DNA of 64,000 nucleotides, from contig LSRX01000170.1 in the NCBI GenBank assembly GCA_001939145.1, positions 579,622-643,621 of the forward strand, written 5' to 3'. Of this stretch, positions 10,746-23,100 are shown one piece after another (within the stretch, counting starts at the first letter, position 1; each line of letters starts with the position of its first letter). The stretch is from Symbiodinium microadriaticum (lineage: Eukaryota > Sar > Dinophyceae > Suessiales > Symbiodiniaceae). The notes under the pieces were generated by a model. That model was not told the origin of the DNA. It worked only from the letters and a program-made list of their open reading frames with translations, and searched no databases. A program made the position numbers and the translations under genes.

Positions 10746-12904
10746 CAGAATCTGCGTTGTTCGTTTGAGCCATGGGTTGTTCATTAGCGCACATCCGGAG
10801 CTTCTCACCCGCGGCAGAGGAGCCGTCTTCCGACCGTGAAGCTGAGAAGCCAGACATTGGAGAGGCAGAGGGGGATGTGCCGTGGATGAAGCATGCAGAA
10901 TAATGACCAGTCGGGTCGGGTATGACGGCATGGGCCATGGGTGAAACGAAGTTAAGACCTTACTGGTAGGCATCTAGCCAATGTCCTATTGCATTCAGTG
11001 TCGCCGGATGAGTGATCCCGAATACCAAAGAACCAGCGATCCAGGGATCCAGGCTTTCGCTTGTTTCAGAGAACCCCCGCACATAGTTGGTCAATCCTTC
11101 GGGGAGCAACTTGACTTCCCCAGGAGCTGGACACCACACCTGCGCGTGTGCGAGAGCAACTACTCTCCAGCCTCCAAGTCTCTGAGGAGGATGTCGGAAG
11201 GCTGCTGACCCTCTGCTTGTTAAGATGTTCGCAAATTTTTCAGAGCTCGGAAGTCGTCTCGTGGCATCCTTGCCGAGGAACTCAAACATGCTTTTCTGTA
11301 CAAATGGCCTGGCCAAACTGCCTTTCCTTCAGTTCCACCGCTGGAAGCGAAAAATCTTCAATCCTGCGGCGGGGACGGACCGATGCCGCTGCGACCCCCA
11401 AACCGCAAAAGAGCCGACCCCAGAAGATCCGTTCTCAGGAAGATGCCGCAGCGCTACCCCGATGGCCGGGCACATCCGAGCTGGATCGCTGCACGAAGAA
11501 ACAGAGTGCCGTGGAAAAATTTGAGCAGCGAGCTGCATTCACGTGCTTTCAGCTGCAATGGGTACATTCCTTCTGAAATGTGACGGCAAAGTAGAATACC
11601 TGGCAGCAACATGCAGCAACCAAAAACTATTGTTGTCCAGCTGCAATCTGCAGATGACATTGCGCGGAAGGATCATCAGAAGCCGCAGAAGCTTGACTCA
11701 CAAGCTACGTGAGCATTCCTGACCTGGTGAAACATCAACCACATGAGTAGAGATCATCGCTCCGCTCGAATCCCGATTCAAGCGAGATACGCACAGGATG
11801 TTCAGTTTTCGTTCGAGGCAGCCGCGCATGCCTGCTTTTCAATAGGTGACCGCCTCCCGCTTCGCAGCGGCCTGCTCTGCACCTGGCGCGCGAAGCAACC
11901 GAAAGGTGGTGGTTGCCGACATGCCCCCATGGCTGTCTTTGAGTGTTTCTGACCATCCTCTCGTTGCACCACTAGTCACTGGTAGAATGGTACAACCCCG
12001 CTTTTCTAAGAATCCTAGCGACTACTGCGGTGGCAATCTTAAATGGGAACACACTGAGCCTATCCGAGGCTCGCCCTGCCCGAGGGCCGGGCCACGCAGG
12101 CAACACGCTTCGGTGTGCAGCACGAGGATGTCGCCAGAGAGGCGCGGCGAGGGATTACTCCCCGAGTTACACAAGCAGAGACAGCGAGAAACACAGGGGC
12201 AGTAAGGAAATCTATGTAAATATGAGCAGATCCATGTTTGGCCCTACACACGTTTGAGTGCCGGTGCCCGACCACGAAAGCCCGGAACTGGAGACATTTT
12301 CCCCTCCAAGCCATTCTACTTGGACAGAGCCCCATTGGTTGCTTGCACTGCGAACCCGAAGCTACTGCTTACTGATAGGAATTACACTCAAAAAGTGAGA
12401 ACGTCAGGACTTAGTTCTCGTGCCAGGCTTACATCGCCTGGCGCCGGGCGGTTGCTGGGCTGTGCAAGGACAGCTTGTAAAGATGAAACCCTGTAAGAAC
12501 AGTTGCAAATTGTTTGGTAATATTGGTTTTTACAGCTGCAGCTGCGGATGCGCAGTTGGACAGCTGCACGCAGACATTTCAAGCACCCCCTAGCGCCAGT
12601 CATTGAGTAGAAGTGAACACCCCACGGAAAGCTTCTAGCTCTCAGGACTTTCAAAGCCCCAAGCTCGCGCTAGTGGAAGCCCTAAGGAAGCCTGTCAGCA
12701 GTCTGCCTGCGAGCTGGATCTTCAAGTCGAAGCTCTAGGCTCGACAATTCAAACTGCATTTTCAGATGGCTGCATAGCGGCATGGACTCCCCGTGTCGTG
12801 CTTACGATGTTTCTTCTTCCTTTGGGATGCTGACGACGACGAGAGTGACGGATCTTGCTCGTCGTCGTGGCGCTCGTCATGAGCTGTTTGGCAGTTGCGG
12901 TAGT

Positions 12905-12961
12905 CGTTGTCGTAGTAGTAGTAGTTGTGGTAGTAGCAGTAGTAGCAGTAGCAGAAGCAGT

Positions 12962-12998
<37 letters not shown>

Positions 12999-13047
12999 AG
13001 AGTAGTACTAGTAGTATTAGTAGTACTACTAGTAGTACTAGTAGTAC

Positions 13048-13085
<38 letters not shown>

Positions 13086-13086
13086 C

Positions 13087-13127
<41 letters not shown>

Positions 13128-13216
13128 TATTAGCAGCAGTAGTAGCAGTAGTTGTAGTTGTAGTAGTAGCAGTAGCAGTATATTAGCAGCAGTAGTAGTA
13201 GTAGTAGCAGCAGCAG

Positions 13217-13263
<47 letters not shown>

Positions 13264-13370
13264 TAATATTAGCAGCAGTAGTAGCAGTAGTTGTAGTAGT
13301 AGCAGTAGCAGTAGCAAAAGCCGTAGCAGTAGGAGTAGGAGTAGCGTTAAACGGTAAGGGTAGCATTAGT
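12905..13370. repeat. AGT / AGC trinucleotide repeat tract
   Basis: Roughly 460 bases of GTA/AGT repeats mixed with AGC units and short TATTAGCAGCAGTAGTAGCA interruptions that recur about every 50-70 bases. It gives long poly-Ser, poly-Val and poly-Leu frames, which should be ignored. Confidence 0.95.
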
Positions 13371-15224
13371 ACTATTACGACTTCGACGACGACGAGGACG
13401 AGCAGAACTACGAGAACCACGACCCGCAATAGCAGCAATCCAGCAAGACATGATCACGGTCTGAGAGTTAAGCAGGAGCACTAGCAGTGGCGGCACGCCT
13501 GTAGTCATCAGCATCATTGCAACGAGAACCCCCAAAATTTGTTGAACATCATGTTTTCGAACTATGACCATTCCCTTTGTTTTTGTACCCATTCCACTTC
13601 CCTGGAGGGCTTTGTGTGTGGCTGCAAGAACCGTGGCTCGCCGGCTCGCCGGATGGGCTGTGCATCCTCCAAGGGAAGCCGGAGGATCGATGCATATATC
13701 GATGGAGTTGTATTCCTTCGGAGGCTGTGGACTTGTTTCTGCCTACCGGCTGAAGCTGCAACGGCATTTCAGGCTTTGTGACCATTATTCTTACAGAGGC
13801 TGTAGATGCACCCAGCTTGAGTAAAGCTTCCCTTTACATTCCGTGTTTTAGAGTCATCTCGGAATGTGTGAAGAGCCAACCGAAAGACATGCGACCTGCA
13901 TGCGACGCCCAGCTCAGACAGCACAGCAGCAAAAGCCCACAGTGCTTAGCCAAACGGCCAAACATCCTGCTTGTTTCAGGGGCTCTTGGAGATCAAGACC
14001 GCCAAAGAGTGGAATGGAGTCTTCCAAAGCGAGGACATCCCAAGATGAGTCCAGCTCGAAAGTGTTGCCGGACACATAGAATCTTTACACCCGTCGAAAA
14101 CAAGTTGTGAGGCCCGGTAGCATTCTGCGACTCGAAGCCGGATGCAATTTCTAGCCTGGTCCCGGGAGCAAGACACTCGGCCATAGGACAAAAGCAGCAA
14201 GCACGCAATTGGCAGGATCTCCCGATGGATTGGAAGTACCAAGTCCATGGCTGCGCCTTGTTGTGAAATCAGAGTTTGTCTGACAAGTGCTGCCGTTTGT
14301 CAATGCTGGATTCGCAACATCGTAGTACTAATCATCGGTATATCGGAATGTCTCCTGAGTAACATAGTCTGGAGCCAGGGTTTCTTTAAGCCGGCGAAGC
14401 GAGGCATGCGCATATCTGCTGCCGCATTGGGAACCGAAATTCCCTGGTGCGATGTTTTCTTCTGGACTCCTGCACCTCGTCTTCAGTTCAAAAGATGAAC
14501 CCAAGGATATTAATCGTGCCTGGCAACCTAAATCCAAAGACCATTCTCTTTCTTCACCCCTGCACTTCTAAGAGGCGGAGCACACCTGTCGGCGAGAGTT
14601 TTTCGATGCTGAGCTTTGGGAGAAGGCCATGTTCCCGTCTTTGAGGCGTGGTTTGGAAAGCCCACGGTGGCTCTGCGGATCTGTAAGCAGCCAAGTCGCA
14701 TCGCCCTGAAGGCACTTCTACTTCAACGTGTTCTTGCCACAAGCAGTGGAGCATGAGAGGGAACGGAGACACCGGCTCTCTAAGCAGCGGCCTAAAAAGG
14801 CTTCAAGGAGGCAAAAGCGCCGGCACAAGTGAAACAGCCTTGCCGTGGCAATACGTATGTTTTGGGGATGTGCAAGCTTGAGCATCGGTGGCTGTGATTT
14901 TCAGCAAGCAGTCGGTGCGATCTGTCGTTTATTGGAGGGTTCCAGGCGGCAGCCCCCCACATTCAAGAGCTTGGTGACGTGTGACATGTGCCCGATTACT
15001 TATCAGAACAAGTTTACAAGCCATGATATGCCACTCCCTGGACTCCAGCACGAACTCCATTGCTATAGGATTCTGAATTTAAACCACAAAAAGGAACTAC
15101 TTAGGGGCCTATCGGTAAGGCCCCCTACATTGCATGCTCTGGTCAGCCATCTCTGGTCCCCGCAGGAGCGAAAAGGGCTCCCGTCCTTGCCACCATGGGA
15201 GCCCGAGCCGCAGGAGTGGGAATG

Positions 15225-15316
15225 GGGTGTAGGGCGTAGGGTGTATCAAGCATGGGCTAGTAGGGGTGCAAGAAACGGGGGCGTAAGGTCGGTTTAGGGT
15301 GTAGGGTTTAGGGTAG
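15225..15316 (+). repeat. Interstitial telomere-like TTTAGGG / TGTAGGG repeats
   Basis: Several TTTAGGG and TGTAGGG/CGTAGGG units lie here (for example GGTTTAGGGTGTAGGGTTTA). TTTAGGG is the telomere repeat of dinoflagellates and many other algae and plants. The array is short and degenerate, so this is an internal relic and not a chromosome end. Confidence 0.75.
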
Positions 15317-15539
15317 CAGCAGAGCATAGCTTGGATCCCGTCTTGCCGAACAACCGGTGACTATCAGTTACCAATTACTGTGCTTTGCGTCCATAATCTG
15401 TATCTAGAGTGGGAGGCTGGGCCCACTACACATGCTTGCCTCCGATGTTTGCCGCGATTGGCCATTGGGCACTGGGGTTAGACTCGTCCAGGAGATGTCG
15501 GCGCAGCGATAGAACGCATATTCTTTATCACTCTGTCAA

Positions 15540-15612
15540 TTATATGTATATATATATATGTATGTACACATATGGACACATACACACACGCACACACACA
15601 CACACAAAAGGT
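15540..15612. repeat. AT / CA microsatellite
   Basis: TATATA units followed by CACA units. Confidence 0.95.
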
Positions 15613-16014
15613 CAAAGCGGAGTACCCTGGGCCTGCGCCTTTTGGGTGGTTTGAAGGCATCCAGTCAACGCCGAAATATGCACTGTAGGAAACATCCAAA
15701 GGAACCAAAAGAACCAAACTACAACAAGAACCAAAACTACCGCCAAAACACCAACAAAAACAAAAGGACCAAAAACGACAATTTTCCGGAACGATTGGAA
15801 CTTCGGGCACCAGTTTCCAGGACGGCCAAACAGTTGGCTACCAGTAGTGACTATGTTGCGTTTTCGCTCTCTTGTTTTTGTTGGGTTATGTTGGTATTTC
15901 TGGTTCCGTTGGTTGTTTCTCGATGAAATTAAAGGCCCGAACTTGATCAAGCATTGCATGGATAGTTGAATACACAGCTTACATGTACACACCCGCACCC
16001 CGACTTACACGGAG

Positions 16015-16051
16015 ACTTACACACACACACATATATATATATATGTAAAAC

Positions 16052-16089
<38 letters not shown>

Positions 16090-16262
16090 ATATATGTATA
16101 TAAACATATACTACATGTATACATCCGTGCTTATATACACATATACATATATCCACACGCATATACTATACTAACTAACTAATTATCTATCTATCTATCT
16201 ATCCATCCATCGATCTATCTATCTATCTATCTACCTATCTATCTATCTATCTATCTATAATG
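16015..16262. repeat. AT and TATC microsatellite cluster
   Basis: CA, then AT, then a TATC/TCTA tetranucleotide run of about 80 bases ending near 16260. Confidence 0.95.
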
Positions 16263-18109
16263 TGTATTCATATACAAACACACATAAATGAAAGAACTTT
16301 ATGAACTGCTTGTAAGTATTACAATAGAGGAGAATAGTAGTCATTGTGCTGATATGTTTTCAGAGCGAAACTAAATGGCATGGGATATTTACTAAAATCT
16401 AGAATATAAATACTGGACAAACGTGATAATAGTTCTAGTAGTAGGTATTGAATGGCGTTACAAAATTCCTGGGTTCGAGTCGGGAAGATCAGCAACAGGT
16501 ACGCGTCCTACAGGCCGATCCGATTTCAAGGGCCGTGTCTCTGGTCGGTTGAACTTTAGACAATACACACGTGACCAACAGCATCATCGAAAGCAAGACA
16601 CCGCCTTCTCCCAGCTCGCGAACCAAACCGGATGAATTACACCATAGCTCGAGAGATTCTATGGAGTGTATTCATTCAGTTGATGCAAATGTTGGTTCAG
16701 AGCTTGTGCATTCGTCCGAAGACATATTGACGCAACGCCAACAGACGAAAAACGGTGCACACTCACACTTCCCCGGACTCCAAAATCGATGTATCTATGT
16801 ATATGTAGAAACATACCGCTATAGATATGGATCTTTTCTGTTTTTTAACTATGATTCATATTCCCCCAACAATGGATGCAAAACATCCCTGAGCTCCCAC
16901 TGCTTAAAGCCTCCGCGCCGGCGTCAGGAGGTTGTGCGAGCGACGCGACCTCCGGGCCAGGGAGGGCCCGGCCAGGCTCCTCCTCCTCTCAGGGTCCAAT
17001 CGTTGTAAAAGTAGGATCAAAAGTGCCGGCAATCTGACCGTAGGGTTTTATGAGGTTTAGGGGACCTGGACTTCAATTTAAGCTCAGACATCGACTCCTT
17101 TGCTCCATATTCTGCATAGCGTAGCCGTTTTCGAAGGTTCAGACCAGAAATCACTATCCGCCCCGTGATCCATATGCATGTCTCCTTACCTCAGTTCACG
17201 CTTTTGAAATCTTTTGGGAAACACCCTTCCGCTTCGCAGCGACAGGAGCTAGGTAGATGTCAGGCTTGAGAGTTCGGGTGTTCCGTGCATAGTTTCGCCG
17301 TGTGGAAGTCTGGCAACTACTGGTAGCAGGTTGCGGCTAGTCACACTCATGCAGCCCTAAATGTCCCATGTTCGAGGCGGAGCTCCTAGAGCTGAGTGCA
17401 AGGTGTCTAAGATATGACGAAGCGCTTCTCCAGATCTGGGCCCTGCTCCATCCTTCAAGAGCCCAGTGGGAGCAGCAACTAAGTAGTAGTAGTAGTCTCC
17501 AAAAGGCTCGCAGAATCACTTTGCATCATGTTGGCCATCGAAATACCCTCTCGATTGCCCCTAAATTCTCCGAGACCGGAACTCGGACTTAAGCTACACA
17601 GATCCCACGCCCAAGCTTCGTGCCACAGGCTGTGCATGTGCAGTCGACCACGATCACGCAGCAACCTCAAGACCTTTGACAACTACATGGCCGCGTGTTC
17701 GGTTGCGCATGCGTGAGGAGTTCAGATGCTGGAGAAGATGCATGTCAGCTGGCAGCGAGCGCAGAGGTTGCAGACGCCCGCGCGCCACATCCTGGCGACC
17801 AGTGGCAATGCCCGGAACCTGGTCGAACAGTTGATCATTCGCAGCCCCACAGCTTTCAGGGGTTGCTCACCATCAGAATACGGAATGCGGATGCTCAATG
17901 CAGACAACAGTGGCTTTTTGACAAGTGCGTTTCCCCCGATTGTCATGAAAGCCGGACAGAATCTGACCCTCGAGCATTATAAAACATGATCCGCACACTT
18001 GCATAATCCACCGAGGCTGCAGCACACAGAAGTGTTCCAGCGTCGAAGCCTGTGCACTTTGGTGGGCTTCAGGTTGTCGGGGCGTTGCTATTGACAGATT
18101 ATTGATGTT

Positions 18110-18512
18110 TCGGAATACACGTGCACGCACGCAAGCATACACACAGACATATATAGACATACACAGGCACATACACCTACACCTATAGACACCTACGCAT
18201 ACATAGATGCATACACATCTTGTGCATACGTAGATTCGTACACCCGTACGAAATACAAGCATACAGACAGACTGCCAGCCACGCGCACAGACAGGCAGAT
18301 GTGTGCACAAACACAGATGCAGATACACACATCTGCATTTACGTAGTTTATGTACTTCATTCAAGTCATTAAAGTGCATTACGGCACATGACGGTGTATT
18401 ACCTTGCGCTTCATTACATAAACTGTGCATTCTGTTGCGGTACGTTGCATCTGGCCACTGGCTTGCATTGTGCACACGCACACACACACACACACACGCG
18501 CGCGCGCACGCG
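18110..18512. repeat. Degenerate CA-rich and CA/CG microsatellites
   Basis: CACA/TACA-rich sequence, with a clean (CA)n(CG)n run at about 18477-18512. Confidence 0.85.
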
Positions 18513-18982
18513 GTGTGCACATGTAGAACGATAGATGTTGCTGTGTTTGTTTCCGGAATGGCTGTGTTGATGTACATGTAAGTGGCTCAAGCGCTGCCAG
18601 CCCGCTTGCCCAGCCAAGCTCAGCGGCCTGGCTGCAGGGAGCTGCAAGATAGCACAAGTGTGCAGGGATATGCCTCTGTGGAGATAGGACCAGATAAGAG
18701 TTTGGTGATCTTCACAGTTTCAGCAAGGACAACTCTGAAACACGGTGTCCACTCCGCTCGAAGTCTCAGTCCAACTGGCTCGACTGTCCATCAACAGTCA
18801 GCATCACCGAGTGCCTGCTAAGGCAACGGGCGAATGAGGACGCGTGGAAGTGCAGGTTTAGTCAGGGCTCCTTTATAGGCCTTGAGGCATTCCGACACCT
18901 GGTTTGGTTTTGCTTTACTACCAGGCTTGTGGGACAGATTAGATAATATAAGAAGAGATCCTAGCTGACTTGTGGAGGTGAA

Positions 18983-19070
18983 ATGCCACTCAGTGATGCC
19001 AGGATTTTCATACACAACGTAGACTCCTACATCGGAAAGGCGCTGGTCAAGGAGCTTCGGAAAGCCGAAG
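18983..19070 (+). CDS. AK7-like exon 1 (start codon, N-terminal domain)
   Basis: The ATG at 18983 opens [20 protein letters not shown], matching the RVFIN-x-x-DSY start of AK7, which is the first strand of a dehydratase-like fold. The exon ends GAAG|GC in phase 1. A CT microsatellite begins about 20 bases later. The true start could lie upstream if CCAG|GATT is an acceptor, but the ATG fits well. Confidence 0.8.
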
Positions 19071-20072
19071 GCGGCCGGCCTGACATCGCTCGCTTTATGC
19101 CACTCTCACTCTCTCTCTCTCGCTCTCTCTTTCTGTCTCTCTCTCTCTCTCGCTCTCTCTCTCTTTGTCTCTCTCCCTCTCTCTATGTCTCTCTCTCTCT
19201 CTCTCGCTCTCTCTCTTTCTCTCTCCTATCGCTATCTGGTTTCTTTTGTTGTGAGTATGTCGACCTCCGGTACCGAAGGGCGAACTCAGGACGTAGGCAG
19301 TCTTGTTGAAGCTTGTATCGAAACGACATGATTAATTGTGCAGCTGCATGGTGCTTCAAGCACTTATGCCAACGAACCTGGATTGTCCATCCACGTGTCT
19401 TTGCTTCTTGAGATGGCCTGATTAGGCTGAGCATGGCTGAACCAAAGATGCCAGCACAAAAACAAAGCATTGCCGTACATTGCAGAAAGACACCGTAAAG
19501 AGAAATATGGTATCCGGTTGAAGCCGGAGCCTCGTTAGAAAAAGTAGCATACCACTCTGAGCAAGATCTGATCGCTACAGCGTGACTGAGCTCCTTTGCG
19601 GGTGACCCTCCGTCTTTCTGTGATTGTTCGCCACTTCACTGCCTCACTCGCTCTCTCTCTCTCCGTCGCTCTGTCTCTCTCTCTCTCTCTCTCTGTCTCT
19701 GTCCCTCTCTCTCGCTCTCTCTCCGTTCCTTCCGCTCTTTCCGAATCTCTCACTGCTGAAGCACTTCGTTTTGTCGGCTTCATTCAGCTTAATCTACGAA
19801 CCTGACAGGTGTGAAGGCCCTCTTCTCCGGTGACAGTTTGTTCGTGTGCGTGTCTGTCTGTGTGTCTGTGTGTGTGTGTGTGTCTGTCTGTGTTCATACT
19901 TACAAAATCCTACAAACACACACACACACACACACACATAAGTGCATGCATACCTACCTACCTGCATGCATGCATGCATGCTTGCAGCATTTATATTTAC
20001 ATCTGCATGATTTGTATGAATATGAGAATATGTATGTGTATATATATATATATATGTGTGTGTGCGTGTGTA

Positions 20073-20103
<31 letters not shown>

Positions 20104-23100
20104 GTAGATACACAGTATGACAAATGTATGTGTATGCAACTAGGTATGTTATGTTATGTTATTTTCTGTTCTGTTCTGTTATGCTATGCTATGCTATGCT
20201 ATGTTATGTTATGTTATGCTATGTTATGCGATGCGATGCGATGCGATGCGATGCGATGCATAGATGTATGTATGTATGTATGTATGTATGTATGTATGTA
20301 TGTATGTATGTATGTATGTGACGTGTGTGTGTGTATGCATGTATGTATGTATGTACGTATGTACGTATGCATGCATGCATGCATGGATGTATACATGTAT
20401 ACATGTGTGTATGTGTGTATGTATGTAACTATGAAAGTGTGTTCGAGTGAATATCTTAATGTTAACAATGTGTGCGTGTGTCTGTCATACAAAGAGAGGT
20501 ACATGGTTTTCCGTGCCTTACCATCAGGGTATACTTGGTTTCCGCCTGGTACATTGCTTGAGAGCCCGGCCTGATCTGAAGCCACGGAACCAGGATTCAA
20601 AGAATACACGCTCATCAGGAGGCCTCATTTCCTGACCTCAAAATCGGAGATGGCGACCCGAAGCTCCGAGCCAGCTTGGAACACCTCGATCCCCCTGGTT
20701 TGTGCCCAGGCGGCTTGAACCGCATCTTTGGAACAGCCTCGAAGGCGGACCAGGCACCTGCCGCAGCAACCTGGTTATGTGAAGATATGGGAGCCCTCCA
20801 ACTCTTTTAGAATTTCATGATCCTAAGAATTCCTATGGTTCCTTGGTAACCTTACATTCTCCGCGAATCAAACATGATCGATCGAACCAAGAAGTCACGG
20901 TTTTCAAAAATGTTTGTCACGGTGATGATGTAGTTCAGCCCGATGCTTGGATTTACGGGTCCGCCCAAAACGTAACGCTCAAGTCTTGCCCACATTCGAG
21001 CTGTAGCATGACAGGCAAAAGACAGCCTCCAACCCCACGGTCGAAAGGCACAGCGTCACAGCCCTCCTCCGAGGTAAAGCGAATCGTCTGTCGAGATGAC
21101 CCCAAGAAGGTGGGATTCTCATGATATTGGATGTTGTGCTGCGGGGTGGCTTGGCTAAGTTGCCATGGCAAGGGATGGTGGTAGTGGCTGGTGGTGCATC
21201 AAGAGCTTGCGCAAGCTTGGCCGCCTCCCTTTCTGGCAGGCCAAGAAGATGGCTGAGACGATCCAGTCTTGCCGTCTGGTGGCAGCATGGCTGGCATTGT
21301 CGGAGCACCCCTCTTCCGGCTTGTCGCGGTGTGTGTGTGTGTGTGTGTGCGCGTGTGTTTTTGTGCTTGTGCCTGCGTCTGAGTTTGTCTTTCTCTGCCT
21401 CAGCCTCTGACTGTCTTTGTGTGTCTCTGCTGTGCGTGTGGTGGAGAAGCATTAGGCGTGCTTAGTCTGGCGATCAAGCCGACATTAATCACAAGCAATG
21501 CGCCAACATATCTGCGACTTCGGGTACTATGTTCTCTTGTATCCGCCCGTCTGAAAGGTCATCAGCCTTGCGGACTGCACGCTGGAAGATCTGCACTTTG
21601 CAATCAATGCCTTGAAAGTGGATCCAAAGGCCCGGCACAGAATTTCGAACATCGGACAGCAGGTGCACCGAAAAATCATATCAAACTAAGTTCCCTTTTC
21701 TGCAGGCGAATCCACCGAAAGTCTATGGCGAGCTGGAGAGTGACGTCGTTTTCATCGCAATCTCCTCTGTACCCTTAGCTGCAAGAAATGGTTTGCCGCA
21801 AGTTATCATGGACGGGGGCCCCAATCCTGCGGAAAGCTGTTTCAATCTCGCATATGGCTTGGTCCGCGTTGGATTCAGGTGCCCACCCCGACATTTCGGC
21901 TCAAGTTCCAAAAAAAGGCACATCGAACTGTGTGCCGGACACTGGCCATGGGCCAGTGCCGAGTGGCTTCCGGCCCTGTGCGAAGCCGAAAAAGCCGATG
22001 GCCTTGCCACCCCTTGGGTCTGGCACTTTTGGCTTGGGTGCTCTTGCAGGATGCGGACCTGTGCCTCGGCAACAACCCAACCTCCACACTTTATATAGGC
22101 CGTACATGCTGCAGCAAAAAGCCGTAAATGCTTCATGGCTTATCACTCCCAGCAATTTGCTGCACCAGGCTTGAGTGGGAGCACGAAACATCCGCGGGTC
22201 CTCTCACTGAGCCTCGGGGGCTCGAGCATCCAGCACATCAAGTCCATCCAGCCTTCAACCTGGGCCATGTGACTCGCAGGTCTACGTGTGCCGGGGATGC
22301 TGGGCTTGCAGACTTTGTGGTCTTAGAGCATTAGACGAATGGCAATGTATCCGTGTCTGAGTGCATGTATTTGTGCAGCTATGTAAGTTTGCATTGTTAC
22401 CATGTAAGTCGCGCCTTTGAAGTTTCTCCATGCAGACTTGTCCCGAAAAATCGCCCCGGCACCTGAGGCCACTTGTGTTCATGGTCCGAGTCAGGCAGTT
22501 TTTGCCGGCCGGCCGTCCAAGATGCACGACGTGAGTAGGCCGGCTGCTCGAGTATGCACGCGTAGTCGCTCTGGATATCGCTGCGGACAACTCTGCGCTT
22601 GCATGGCCGTATGCAGTGATCGAACAGCACTGCTTTTGCGATCCCAAGCGGTACCGAGTTGAAGGTGCCTTGTCTTTGGGCTTAACATACCTGGATGTGG
22701 GTTCTGCCTCCAGGACTCCGGGTTCATAGACCGCAAGTTCTAGGGTAAGCTCCGGAACGACCCCCTGCAGTCCTCAAAGAGCATGCGACGCCGAGTACCC
22801 GAGCTCCTCTTACGTTGAGGGAAGATAGTCAAAGACAGAGGGATGGAGCAGCAGAGAGAAGGGTGGGTGAGATACAGATATGGGGAGGAAAGTGCCCTTC
22901 AAGTCAAAGTTTCAGAGAGAATGAGCAGAACTCTGTGGCGTTGCAGGCCTGGCATGGTGAATTCGCCCAGTTCCTTCGACCATAGCCTGGAATACCTTGC
23001 AGCCGGTGGTTTAGCGACAGCTCCTTGCCTTTCTTGGCGACCAGTGGCCAAACTAAGCTCAAGCTGCTTTCTAATTTGGTCCTCCAGTTGCGGTCGAGTG

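Larger units (their letters stand above)
8808..18982. other. Repeat-rich stretch without a supportable gene
   Basis: This 10-kb stretch holds CAGA/CAGACA, AGT, AT, CA and TATC microsatellites and telomere-like repeats. Open frames here are repeat artefacts or lack credible borders. The frames at 11148-11576 and 17726-17989 have slightly protein-like composition, but no family or phase-consistent partner. Confidence 0.5.

Noticed and set aside
9666..10973. Several frames of 100-246 codons on the minus strand
   Set aside because: They are products of the CAGA/CAGACA repeats and have no domain or codon character.
11148..11576. 142-codon plus-strand frame
   Set aside because: Composition drifts along its length, the other frames are equally open, and there are no domain or matched splice borders.
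12782..13438. Long frames of poly-Ser, poly-Val and poly-Leu
   Set aside because: They are translations of the AGT/AGC trinucleotide repeat and occur in all phases and on both strands.
16425..16520. Possible tRNA from a TGGGTTCGAGTC B-box-like motif
   Set aside because: No A box at the right distance and no cloverleaf could be drawn around it.
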